A program made the position numbers and the translations under genes. Below are positions 5,839 to 13,590 of a DNA stretch of 17,124 bases, piece by piece. The stretch is from a bacterium. GTDB taxonomy: Bacteria > Patescibacteriota > Minisyncoccia > Phycocordibacterales > UBA1550. Numbering within the stretch: position 1 is the stretch's first letter; every line of letters starts with the position of its first letter. The DNA is taken from positions 1 through 17,124 of the forward strand of contig JAKANJ010000005.1 of the NCBI GenBank assembly GCA_021823825.1, given 5' to 3'. A model generated the notes under the pieces. That model did not search any database. It was given only the letters and a program-made list of their open reading frames with translations, and had not been told where the DNA came from.

Positions 5839-7914
5839 TTACGCACTCAATATTACCGGAATCACAATCGGACGTTTTGCGGTCTCCTGGAAGAGGAAAC
5901 GAGCAACGGCGTCGGTAACATGATCTTTGATGTAGTCAAAGTCAATTGGTTTTTGTTTTGCCGACATGTCTTCAACTGTTTTTTTTGTGATAAATCGGGC
6001 TTGGCGAAGAAGGTCTTGAGATTCACGAAGATATACAAACCCGCGAGAGATTACGTCAGGGGATTTGATAACTTTGCCCGTTGAAATATTAACGGTGGTA
6101 ATGATCACAAAGATGCCATCCTGCGAAAGCATCTGGCGGTCACGGAGAACAACTTCTTGAATATTACCAACCGAAAATCCATCGACAAGAACAAGTCCGC
6201 GAGGTGCTGTTTCCTTGAGCACCACAATCTTTTTACCCTCCTCGCGAATCTCAATAATCATGCCGTTATCGGGGATTACAATGCGATCGTCAGTGAGCCC
6301 AGCTTCCCGTGCAATGTTTGCATGAACGCGAAGCATATAGTGGTATCCATGAAGAGGGATGAAAAATTGAGGTGCAAGTTTTTTGTGAATCCAAAGTGTT
6401 TCATCGTGGTGAGCATGACCAGATGAATGAACCCTCGCATTTTCATAATGGATAAGGTTTGCGCCTTGTCGTGACAAATTGTCTTTAAGTTTCTGTACGC
6501 TACGCTCATTCCCGGGAACGACTGATGAAGAGAGTAGAATAGTGTCTCGCTTGTTTATCTTTAAGTACTTATGGGATTTATTTGCAGCACGCATCAAAGA
6601 CGCAAACTCGTCGCCTTGAGCACCTGTAACCAACAAAATAAGGCGATCTGGTGGGTAACTCTCCATGTCTTCGATAGGGATAAAGGTTTCCTTTTTTGCT
6701 TTAAGGAGCCCTGATTCGCGTGCAATATCAACGTTGTTTTTCATGCTACGACCGTCAAGAACGATCTTTTTGCCCATCAGCTCTGCGATCTCAATAATTT
6801 TGATTAGTCGTTCCAAGAGTGATGCAAAGGTTGCAACAATTAAACGCCCCTCTGTGGTGCGAATGATCTCTTCAATATTTTTAAGCACTGTTCGTTCTGG
6901 AAACGAATACCCAGGGCGCTCGACGTTTGTTGAGTCTGCCATCAAAAGGAGCGTTTTTGAGTCTTTGGTTATCCTGTCAAACTCATCCACTTCATCAATG
7001 GTTGGTACGCCATCTACGTGATCAAGTTTAAGGTCACCTGTGTGAATGATATTTCCGTAAGGCGTTTCTACGATTACACCCATTGCGTCTGGGATGGTGT
7101 GGGTAACGGCAAAAAAGCGAACTTTAAAATCGCCCATTGTCACACGATCATTTTTTTCTACTAGGTGAATATCAAGTGGCGCCAAATGCGAAAACTCCTC
7201 TTGGCGCTTTTTAATCATAAGAGTCGTAAGGCTTCGAGAATAAAGAGGCGGATTCCCGATTTTTTCCATGAGATAAGGAATACCTCCCGTGTGGTCGAGG
7301 TGGCCATGCGTAATAATGACTGCTTTTACTTTTGACCTGCGGTCTTCCAGGTATTTTGTGTTTGCAAGGATATAATCAACACCCGGAGTGTTTTCCTCAC
7401 GGAACTGAAGCCCCGCGTCAATCACAATGATTGAGTCTTTGTATTCAATCGCCATCATATTGCGACCAATTTCTTCTACACCGCCCAAAGGAATGATACG
7501 GTAGTCACCAGGTCCGAGAGGGGGAATTACAACATTGTCTACGTCTTTTGCTGGGTATGGAGCCATCATGTGGCGAGCTTCAGCTTTTTCTCGCCCTGTT
7601 GAGTGTTTCATACGCATTGGCGACTGTGCAGCACCGCGAGGACCACGAAAACCGCCTTGTGGGCGTCCCCCTTGTCTATTGCCGCTATTACGGTTTCCTT
7701 GCTGGTGCTGTCCAGGATTTTGCGTAGGTCTTGCTCCTCCGCCAGGCATTTGGGTGCCATGCTGACCTTGCTGGTTCCCATAGGCGCCACGGTTCGCGGA
7801 GCGTGTTACTGCACTTCGCGGTCCACGGGCGTTACTGTCACGGCGAGGAAAGCGGCGTGCTCCGTATCCGACTTTTTCTCCGCCCTCAATCTTCTTTGGT
7901 TGTTCTTCGTTCAT
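5839..7914 (-). CDS. rnj: Ribonuclease J with long disordered N-terminal extension
   Basis: A 691-residue metallo-beta-lactamase/beta-CASP ribonuclease acting in mRNA decay and 5'/3' RNA maturation. Residues 1-115 are low complexity, rich in Arg, Gly, Gln and Asn, and probably disordered. The core starts near 136 (YRIIPLGGVEEIGRNM). It shows the zinc motif HGHLDH (203-208), then VTHTIPDA, HTGDLKLD, and the beta-CASP/motif C end HSSGHAHHDE, followed by the RNase J C-terminal domain. The core matches the usual length of about 555, so the extra ~130 residues are the N-terminal tail. All catalytic residues appear intact. It is the last gene of a minus-strand run after secG and the binding protein (34-base gap) and is closed by a terminator. 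J1 versus J2 cannot be assigned. Confidence 0.95.
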   Translation of the reverse strand: MNEEQPKKIEGGEKVGYGARRFPRRDSNARGPRSAVTRSANRGAYGNQQGQHGTQMPGGGARPTQNPGQHQQGNRNSGNRQGGRPQGGFRGPRGAAQSPMRMKHSTGREKAEARHMMAPYPAKDVDNVVIPPLGPGDYRIIPLGGVEEIGRNMMAIEYKDSIIVIDAGLQFREENTPGVDYILANTKYLEDRRSKVKAVIITHGHLDHTGGIPYLMEKIGNPPLYSRSLTTLMIKKRQEEFSHLAPLDIHLVEKNDRVTMGDFKVRFFAVTHTIPDAMGVIVETPYGNIIHTGDLKLDHVDGVPTIDEVDEFDRITKDSKTLLLMADSTNVERPGYSFPERTVLKNIEEIIRTTEGRLIVATFASLLERLIKIIEIAELMGKKIVLDGRSMKNNVDIARESGLLKAKKETFIPIEDMESYPPDRLILLVTGAQGDEFASLMRAANKSHKYLKINKRDTILLSSSVVPGNERSVQKLKDNLSRQGANLIHYENARVHSSGHAHHDETLWIHKKLAPQFFIPLHGYHYMLRVHANIAREAGLTDDRIVIPDNGMIIEIREEGKKIVVLKETAPRGLVLVDGFSVGNIQEVVLRDRQMLSQDGIFVIITTVNISTGKVIKSPDVISRGFVYLRESQDLLRQARFITKKTVEDMSAKQKPIDFDYIKDHVTDAVARFLFQETAKRPIVIPVILSA

Positions 7915-7948
7915 TCTATTATGTATTGGTTAGTAGTTAGTAATTTTT

Positions 7949-9772
7949 TTAAGATGCAAATATTTTCCACACGTTATCGGTTTCTGTATACCACTGATAA
8001 ACATTCAAAAATCGTTCTTCAGGTGTTGCAATTGACTCAAGTTTCAGGCCTTTGACGTTTTGAGGAACAACATATAAAAATTCTGGGGAATAAAGGAAAA
8101 TAGCAGGCGCGTCATTTTGAATTATGTTGTTAAAAGTTTTGTATAGATTTGCGCGTTTATTAATGTCAGTTTCAGTTCGAGCATTTTCCAAAATTTTGTC
8201 TACGGCTGGGTTTACGTATGAGGCAATGTTTACACCTGGGTCAAGACGCTGACTTGAGTGCCAAAATGGATAAGGGTCTCCGTCGCTTCCCAGAACCTGC
8301 CCAAAGAACAGCGCATCAAATTTTCGTGGGCGGACGACAGTTTCCTTGAGGTCGCCGGTAGAAAAGACATTTATGTTAACGGGAACACCAAGATTCTGCC
8401 AAGACGTCTGCAAATTTTGAGCAACCGCTTTGAGTTCGGGAGCGTCTGATGTCGTAAGGTCAAATTGGAGTGTTTGGGTTTGTTTACCGATTTTTTTTGT
8501 CCACGTGTTGGTGTCAGTACTAAATTTCCATCCTCCCTTTTGCAGGGTAGTGCGCGCAGACGCTAGGCGGTCCTCGCTGGACGCTTCCTTTTGTGCTGGC
8601 ACATATCCTGGAGATCCTGGTGGCAGTGCGCCGTCGATAGCGACACCGTATCCAGCAAGAACCGTATTAATAATGCTTTGTTTGTCGGCAACGAGTGTTA
8701 GTGCTTTTCGGACAGATGGGTCTGCAAAGATTGGCGCCTGTCCTTGATTGAAGAACACCGCAAAGACACGAGGAAGAGGTGAGTGCAAAACACGATATCC
8801 CTGTTCTTCAAGAATTCGTCCGTCCTCTGGCGAGATGCCATTGATTGCATCAACTTCTCCAGACTTTACTGCTTGAACAAGTTCTTCTTCACTGTGGTAA
8901 AACATGAAGTTAATGGTATCAATATGTGGTTTACCAAGCGCAAAAGCATCAAATGCTTTGAGCGTATAAGAAACAGGGACTTCGTCACCATCTTTCGTGG
9001 TGGTCTTTTCGCTATCAAATTTATATGGTCCTGAGCCTATTGGTTCACGATTATATTTACTCGTATCAAAACGGTTCAAATCAACAGTCTTCCACAAGTG
9101 CTCAGGGAGAATCCCCATTGTCGCATTTCCAAGGAATGGAGCGTATGGCTGTGGAAGAGTAAATTGTACTGTTCGGTCATCAATCTGTTCTACACCAACA
9201 CCGTCCCAGCTTGCTCGCTCTGGACTTTTTGTCCGACTATCTTGAGCCGTCTTTACCGTAAAGACAACATCGCTTGCCGTTATCTTTTCACCGTCCTGCC
9301 ATACAAGTCCAGGTTTTAAAACAAATGTATACACGAGGCCGTTTGGTGACATTGTGTAGCTCTGTGCAAGATCAGGAATAAATCCGCCCTTCCCATCCGA
9401 TCGCAAAAGCCCTGAATAAATGAGTGCAGAAAGATCGCGATCTGCGTTAGACCCAATCTCTCCTGTAGCGAGGAGGGGATTAATGTGCGCTGGTGTGTTA
9501 AGCACCCCTTCTGTAAGGGTTCCGCCAGACGCGGGAACCTCCACCATAAAGCTATTACTAATTCCAAGCAAAAGAATTGCTGATGTTATGGCAAGTACGC
9601 CAACAGCCGTAAAAAATATTTGTTTTTCACGATGAGAAAATGCAGTAAAAACTAGGGCAAAACGCCCCTCTACAGGAAGGGTAAAATGCAAATTTAGTTT
9701 TTTCCACGTAGTACGAAAAAAACGTTTGATACGAGATAGAAGATTATTTTTCACGATAGATATACGTGCCAA
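7949..9772 (-). CDS. Membrane-anchored OppA/DppA-type solute-binding protein (SBP_bac_5)
   Basis: A 607-residue protein. Residues 1-50 are basic and cytoplasmic, residues about 52-72 form one membrane helix, and the rest is an extracellular family-5 solute-binding domain: GGTLTEGVLNTPAHINPLL (83-101), then SALIYSGLLR, the DLAQSYTMSPNGLVYTFVL strand pair, GLVWQDGEKITASDVVFT, and PIGSGPYKF. Family members bind peptides, nickel or sugars for ABC importers. Here there is no lipobox; the protein is held by an N-terminal helix, and no permease or ATPase gene is adjacent, so the partner is elsewhere or absent. The start is uncertain: TTG 9772 has GAGGAG 12 bases upstream (wide spacing), and GTG at 9754 is an alternative. 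It follows secG by 23 bases in the same operon. Confidence 0.88.
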   Translation of the reverse strand: MARISIVKNNLLSRIKRFFRTTWKKLNLHFTLPVEGRFALVFTAFSHREKQIFFTAVGVLAITSAILLLGISNSFMVEVPASGGTLTEGVLNTPAHINPLLATGEIGSNADRDLSALIYSGLLRSDGKGGFIPDLAQSYTMSPNGLVYTFVLKPGLVWQDGEKITASDVVFTVKTAQDSRTKSPERASWDGVGVEQIDDRTVQFTLPQPYAPFLGNATMGILPEHLWKTVDLNRFDTSKYNREPIGSGPYKFDSEKTTTKDGDEVPVSYTLKAFDAFALGKPHIDTINFMFYHSEEELVQAVKSGEVDAINGISPEDGRILEEQGYRVLHSPLPRVFAVFFNQGQAPIFADPSVRKALTLVADKQSIINTVLAGYGVAIDGALPPGSPGYVPAQKEASSEDRLASARTTLQKGGWKFSTDTNTWTKKIGKQTQTLQFDLTTSDAPELKAVAQNLQTSWQNLGVPVNINVFSTGDLKETVVRPRKFDALFFGQVLGSDGDPYPFWHSSQRLDPGVNIASYVNPAVDKILENARTETDINKRANLYKTFNNIIQNDAPAIFLYSPEFLYVVPQNVKGLKLESIATPEERFLNVYQWYTETDNVWKIFAS

Positions 9773-9795
9773 ATTTTTGGAATACTCCTCGTTGC

Positions 9796-10029
9796 CTATG
9801 CACGGATAAGAATCACTGCGAACGCTGAAAAAGCGAATAGTATTGCAGTGACAATTGTAATGTAGAAGAGGACCTTCTCCATTCCACGTCGTGTGTGGTG
9901 GATAGACTCATCGCTACCACCAAATGCACCACCGACACCTGCTCCAGACTGCTGGAGAAGTATTGATGCCGTGAGAATGATAGAGAGGACGATCTGCACC
10001 CAAGGCAGAAGCGTTACCAGAAATTGCAT
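9796..10029 (-). CDS. secG: Preprotein translocase subunit SecG
   Basis: A 77-residue protein with two membrane helices (about 4-24 and 53-75), joined by the conserved SecG loop LLQQSGAGVGGAFGGSDE. SecG is the small subunit of the SecYEG channel for protein export. I start it at ATG 10029 (MQFLVTLLPW), not at the upstream in-frame ATG 10041, because the upstream ATG lies inside the -10 box of its promoter and the predicted transcript begins one base before 10029. It heads the minus-strand operon with the solute-binding protein and RNase J. The divergent acyltransferase gene starts 89 bases away. Confidence 0.92.
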   Translation of the reverse strand: MQFLVTLLPWVQIVLSIILTASILLQQSGAGVGGAFGGSDESIHHTRRGMEKVLFYITIVTAILFAFSAFAVILIRA

Positions 10030-10036
10030 GGATACC

Positions 10037-10065
10037 AGCATAGCAGAAAACTAAAAATCATGCAA
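10037..10065 (-). promoter_or_regulatory. secG promoter, leaderless
   Basis: On the minus strand TTGCAT (10065 to 10060), 17 bases, then TATGCT (10042 to 10037) preceded by the extended element TGc. The transcript start falls at about 10030, one base before ATG 10029, so the mRNA is essentially leaderless. Confidence 0.65.
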
Positions 10066-10100
10066 TACACCCGATAAGAAATCGTGCCTCTGGTGGCTTA

Positions 10101-10109
10101 TGGTATACT
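10101..10109 (+). promoter_or_regulatory. Extended -10 promoter TGgTATACT of the acyltransferase gene
   Basis: TG at 10101-10102, then TATACT at 10104-10109. The transcript start is about 10116, three bases before the ATG at 10119. No -35 match and no Shine-Dalgarno are seen. Divergent from the secG promoter in the same 89-base gap. Confidence 0.65.
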
Positions 10110-10118
10110 TTAAGCATT

Positions 10119-10964
10119 ATGGAAGGTTTTCCAAACCAGTCGAATGTCCCAGAGAGAGAAACCGCATCAAAGCGACTCTCTCTTGCGCTTGAGGCGCAGA
10201 TGAAACTTACCGTAAAGGAGATGCGGTTGCATGGCGAAGAGCATATTCGCGAAATCCCAGAAGGTAAGAAGATCATCATCGCAACGACACATATTTCAGA
10301 TATTGATATTCCTCTCGTAGCCGCAGCGCTTTCAAAGTATCTTGATATCGCAATAACCAATATGTCGATTCACCATTCTTTTTTAGCTGAACCGAGTACT
10401 AATATAGGAATGCGCATAGCAGGGAAAGAAAATTTCATTCCTATTGATTTTAATAAGGACGAGGGTGAAAAGCGTGCTTCATTTAATCCCGACAATTTTG
10501 AACCGATGGCAAAAGCGCTTGATGAAGGGAAAGCAATTATTATTGCAGCACATAATCCGGCTCACGGTTGGGCACTTACAAAAGGTGGTTATGGAGCATC
10601 CTACTTATCTGATATTGCAAAGGGCGAAGCAGTGATACTCCCGGTTTCGGTGAACCTTGTATCAGAGAAACCTGTTGGCATGCACGAGTCAAAAATCAAA
10701 ACACTTACCGAAAAACCAGTTGCAGAAATCTATATAAACGAGCCAATTGAATTAGAGAAAATTACGGGAATTAGTGATTTGTCAGATATCATGCACAAAC
10801 ATGAAGAAGGAGTACGACTTACTCCTTTAGAGCGGCAACGATTTTCAGAAATCAAAGCATCGCTTCAGGCTCAATCGGACAGCATTATGAAAAAATTGGC
10901 AGCAAGCCTTCCAGAAGAAAAAAGAGGGGCTTATAAAGTCGGTGAAGACACGGAAGCGATGTAG
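10119..10964 (+). CDS. PlsC-like (lysophospholipid acyltransferase fold) protein
   Basis: A 281-residue protein without a clear membrane helix. The segment KIIIATTHISDIDIPLVA (51-68) contains the HX4D motif of glycerolipid acyltransferases (H58, D63). It is followed, at the expected distance, by a region in place of the FPEGTRS motif: EGKAIIIAAHNPAHGWALTK (136-155), then GGYGASYLS and AVILPVSV (171-178), matching the later GxxxxA and PVxx blocks of the family. The usual Glu of motif III is missing (AHNPAHG), so activity may differ. Expected role: acyl transfer to a lysolipid or glycerol-phosphate. It opens a five-gene set with DedA, glycosyltransferase, hydrolase and PAP2-like genes. It could also be a catalytically changed relative. 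Confidence 0.7.
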   Translation: MEGFPNQSNVPERETASKRLSLALEAQMKLTVKEMRLHGEEHIREIPEGKKIIIATTHISDIDIPLVAAALSKYLDIAITNMSIHHSFLAEPSTNIGMRIAGKENFIPIDFNKDEGEKRASFNPDNFEPMAKALDEGKAIIIAAHNPAHGWALTKGGYGASYLSDIAKGEAVILPVSVNLVSEKPVGMHESKIKTLTEKPVAEIYINEPIELEKITGISDLSDIMHKHEEGVRLTPLERQRFSEIKASLQAQSDSIMKKLAASLPEEKRGAYKVGEDTEAM

Positions 10965-11013
10965 TGTTTTGTCATGCCAGCTTTTCTTTGCGTCACTTTT
11001 ATATCCATGAAAT

Positions 11014-11019
11014 TATGAT
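11014..11019 (+). promoter_or_regulatory. -10 box TATGAT before the DedA gene
   Basis: TATGAT lies 12 bases before the ATG at 11032, giving a transcript start near 11026 and a six-base leader. The AGGGG just before the ATG (11026-11030) is one base from the start, too close to act as a normal Shine-Dalgarno. No -35 match. Confidence 0.4.
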
Positions 11020-11031
11020 AGAGTTAGGGGA

Positions 11032-11592
11032 ATGGAACACGCCCTCAATCTTCTTTTAGCCTATAAATATCTAATCTTTTTACCACTTGCCATTGTTGAG
11101 GGGCCTATTATCACTGTCGTTGCAGGCTTTTTAGTGACATTGGGGAAGATGAATATTTTTGTCGTCTATCTGCTTGCGATTGCTGGTGATCTCATCGGTG
11201 ACGGAGCTCTCTATGGCATCGGGCGCTTTGGTAAAAAATTTATTCGCAAATATGGGCACTATATTGGTGCAAGCGAAGTAAAATTGGACAAAGCAAAAAT
11301 ATTTTTTGCAGAGAAACACAATAAAGCAATTGCGATGTCAAAAATTTTCCATGGCGTTGGTGTTTCGGGTCTTGTTGCCGCCGGTGTTCTTGAGATTCCC
11401 TACCTGCGCTACATGAGAACATGTATACTGATTTCGTTTGTTCAATCAGCTGTGTTTTTAGCTATTGGTCTTATCTTTGGTCATGCATACATACAGATTG
11501 CACATTATCTTGATTTATATGCAGAAGGTATTCTTGTCACGGTGGTAGTTTTGCTTGCTGGCACGATAATTTACAAGCTATATAAGCGTTAA
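11032..11592 (+). CDS. DedA/VTT-family membrane protein
   Basis: A 186-residue multi-pass membrane protein. The order AIVEGPIITVVAGFL (21-35), then AGDLIGDGALYGIGRFG (50-66) and a later hydrophobic pair (about 120-145 and 160-182) follows the DedA/VTT layout, where a re-entrant loop begins E-G-P and a later GD precedes Y-x-x-GR-x-G. DedA proteins include lipid scramblases/flippases for undecaprenyl phosphate or phosphatidylethanolamine and help keep membrane potential. The later block SKIFHGVGVSGLVAAG stands where many DedA proteins have an Arg/Pro-rich re-entrant motif; this member diverges there. Three bases separate it from the glycosyltransferase, so the two are co-transcribed. Confidence 0.85.
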   Translation: MEHALNLLLAYKYLIFLPLAIVEGPIITVVAGFLVTLGKMNIFVVYLLAIAGDLIGDGALYGIGRFGKKFIRKYGHYIGASEVKLDKAKIFFAEKHNKAIAMSKIFHGVGVSGLVAAGVLEIPYLRYMRTCILISFVQSAVFLAIGLIFGHAYIQIAHYLDLYAEGILVTVVVLLAGTIIYKLYKR

Positions 11593-11595
11593 TAT

Positions 11596-12777
11596 ATGGA
11601 TCAACCTTCTCCATTGCGAATTGCCATGATCTGTGACCCCATCGGTGCAAACCATGCGGGGGTGCTCGTCTCTGCCACGCGGTTTGCAGAGCAACTGCGC
11701 GATCGCGGACACCACGTTGTTTTTATTGGAGCTCGTTCAAAGCAAAATCCTGACCATGATTACCATCATGATATGCGCGTGTACCGTTTTCGTAGTATCC
11801 CTATTCCAAAGTCTGGTGGATGGTCTCTCGCTTTCCCCACCGTGCGTGAAGTGAAACAGATTCTCACTGACGAGCGTATTAATGTTGTGCATATTATTTT
11901 GCCGATGTCAGGAGCGATCGTTGCGGTGAAAGCAGCGCGCGACCTGGGGGTGAAAATTGTTGCACATTCGCACTCACAGCCAGAGAATTTGTTTATGGAT
12001 ATGCCAAAAGTTATTCAACCAACGCTCGGTAATCTTTGGAATAAATATCTTGCCTGGGTGTACAGTAAGGCAGAATCAATTATTTATCCTTCAAAAATGG
12101 CGCATAGCTTGCTCAGTCATCTTACTGATCCCGGGAAACATTCTGTGGTTATTAGTAATGGAATAAATGCCGCGGAGTTTAGAACTGTTGATGTGGGGGA
12201 TTTTTACGAGCGATATGCGATACCCCGCGATACAATAAATTTGGTTTTTGTTGGGAGGTTATTCCCCGAAAAATCAATTGATACGCTTATTAAAGCAGTG
12301 CCGTACATCACCAAGAGGCATCCAAAGGTTCATGTGATGATCGTGGGGGGTGGCCATTTGCGAAGAAAACTGGAAGTTCTTGCAGAGGATCTTGGGGTAG
12401 CACATCAGGTGACCTTTTTAGGTCTTGTAAGCGAGGAAGACAAATTATTTGCGTATAACGCAAGCGATATTTTTGTACTGCCCTCGTTTGCTGAACTTGA
12501 AGGGATGGTGGTGCTTGAAGCTATGGCGTGTGGAAAGCCTATTATTATTTCTGATTCAAAAATGAGTGCGTCACGGTATTTTGTTGAAGATAACGGATTT
12601 CTTTTTGAAACTGCGAATCCAGAGCATCTCGCGGATCGAGCGTTGCGGTTAATTCTTGATGCCGAACTTCGGAAAGAAATGGGTGAAGCAAGCCGTGAGA
12701 AAAGCAAACAGTATGATATCCACCGAAGTGTTGATTCGCTTGAGAACGTGTATCGGGAGGTAACACAAAACAAATGA
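11596..12777 (+). CDS. GT4-family (GT-B fold) glycosyltransferase
   Basis: A 393-residue GT-B enzyme. The N-terminal half opens with RIAMICDPIGANHAGVLVSA (8-27), the acceptor-side pattern of GT4 enzymes. The C-terminal half has the nucleotide-sugar site: VFVGRLFPEKSIDTLIKA (217-234), then GGGHLRRKLE and the EX7E pair E300/E308 in PSFAELEGMVVLEAM. The pattern resembles diacylglycerol glucosyltransferases and mannosyltransferases of lipid pathways. With acyltransferase, DedA, hydrolase and PAP2-like genes around it, a glycolipid product is likely, but the acceptor is unproven. Its TGA stop overlaps the next ATG (ATGA at 12774), so translation is coupled. Confidence 0.9.
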   Translation: MDQPSPLRIAMICDPIGANHAGVLVSATRFAEQLRDRGHHVVFIGARSKQNPDHDYHHDMRVYRFRSIPIPKSGGWSLAFPTVREVKQILTDERINVVHIILPMSGAIVAVKAARDLGVKIVAHSHSQPENLFMDMPKVIQPTLGNLWNKYLAWVYSKAESIIYPSKMAHSLLSHLTDPGKHSVVISNGINAAEFRTVDVGDFYERYAIPRDTINLVFVGRLFPEKSIDTLIKAVPYITKRHPKVHVMIVGGGHLRRKLEVLAEDLGVAHQVTFLGLVSEEDKLFAYNASDIFVLPSFAELEGMVVLEAMACGKPIIISDSKMSASRYFVEDNGFLFETANPEHLADRALRLILDAELRKEMGEASREKSKQYDIHRSVDSLENVYREVTQNK

Positions 12778-13577
12778 ACGAATGTATATTCCAACCTAGG
12801 AACATTTATTACCGAATAAATGATTTTAAGCCAGACAGAAAAACTATCGTGTTTGTCCACGGTCTTTCTGGTAGCTCCTCTGCCTGGTCCCTCTATGAAA
12901 AAGATCTTAAATCTACGTTCAATATTTTATCATTTGATTTGCGTGGTCACGGTAAATCAGGGAAGCCCCGCTTGTATGAGGACTACAAAATTGATGATTT
13001 TGCCGATGATCTTTTTGAACTCACCGAACATCTTAAAATCCGGAGTTTTATATTGGTTGGGCACTCGCTCGGGTCACTTATTGTGTTGGCGTTTTTGAAA
13101 AAACATCAAGATCGGGTTTCAAAAACAATATTTCTTGCACCAAATTTTTCTGTAAAAAAAATGCTTGGCGCGAGGATTGTCAGTCCTTTTGTTTCCGCAG
13201 GTGTGTCTCTGTTCAAACACATTCCATTTGCTGGGGGGAGAGGCAAGCATATCGATTATTCCAGATTCCCAAACTCAGGGGATTGGAATATTCCAAGAAT
13301 GATCGCAGATATCAGCAATACCACGCTTCGTGTATATTTGTACGCGACAAAACAGACGTATGACTTTGACGGCGAAAATTTTTTAGCTAAAATCTCCACG
13401 CCAACCTTGATTATTCACGGCAAAAAGGATACCATTTTCCCCGTACGCTATGGGACCATTATGGCGAGCAAAATACCCGGAGCAGAGCTCGTCCTCCTTG
13501 AGGACGCAGATCATATTCTTGTTTTAAACAAACATGAAGAAATAATGAGAGAAATTCTAAACTTTATTAACAAATAA
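12774..13577 (+). CDS. Alpha/beta hydrolase
   Basis: A 267-residue alpha/beta hydrolase with a complete triad: nucleophile S98 in GHSLGS (96-101), acid D219 in HGKKDTIFP, and base H247 in EDADHIL. The oxyanion strand VFVHGLSGSSSAW (26-38) and FDLRGHGKS (54-62) are also present. The cap region is 120-200. Members cleave esters, lipids or other substrates; monoglyceride or phospholipid ester cleavage is plausible from the neighbours. The ATG overlaps the stop of the glycosyltransferase by four bases (ATGA). A GGGAGG lies 13 bases upstream inside the previous gene, a wide spacing. Confidence 0.92.
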   Translation: MNECIFQPRNIYYRINDFKPDRKTIVFVHGLSGSSSAWSLYEKDLKSTFNILSFDLRGHGKSGKPRLYEDYKIDDFADDLFELTEHLKIRSFILVGHSLGSLIVLAFLKKHQDRVSKTIFLAPNFSVKKMLGARIVSPFVSAGVSLFKHIPFAGGRGKHIDYSRFPNSGDWNIPRMIADISNTTLRVYLYATKQTYDFDGENFLAKISTPTLIIHGKKDTIFPVRYGTIMASKIPGAELVLLEDADHILVLNKHEEIMREILNFINK

Positions 13578-13590
13578 CACGATACCCGTA

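Noticed and set aside
7603..8055. Open frame antisense to RNase J tail and binding protein
   Set aside because: It crosses the two real genes' boundary, is Arg/Ser/Pro/Cys-rich as a shadow of the RG-rich tail, and lacks any signal of its own.
10030..10041. ATG 10041 as the start of SecG
   Set aside because: It lies within the -10 box TATGCT of the secG promoter; ATG 10029 gives a normal SecG N-terminus.
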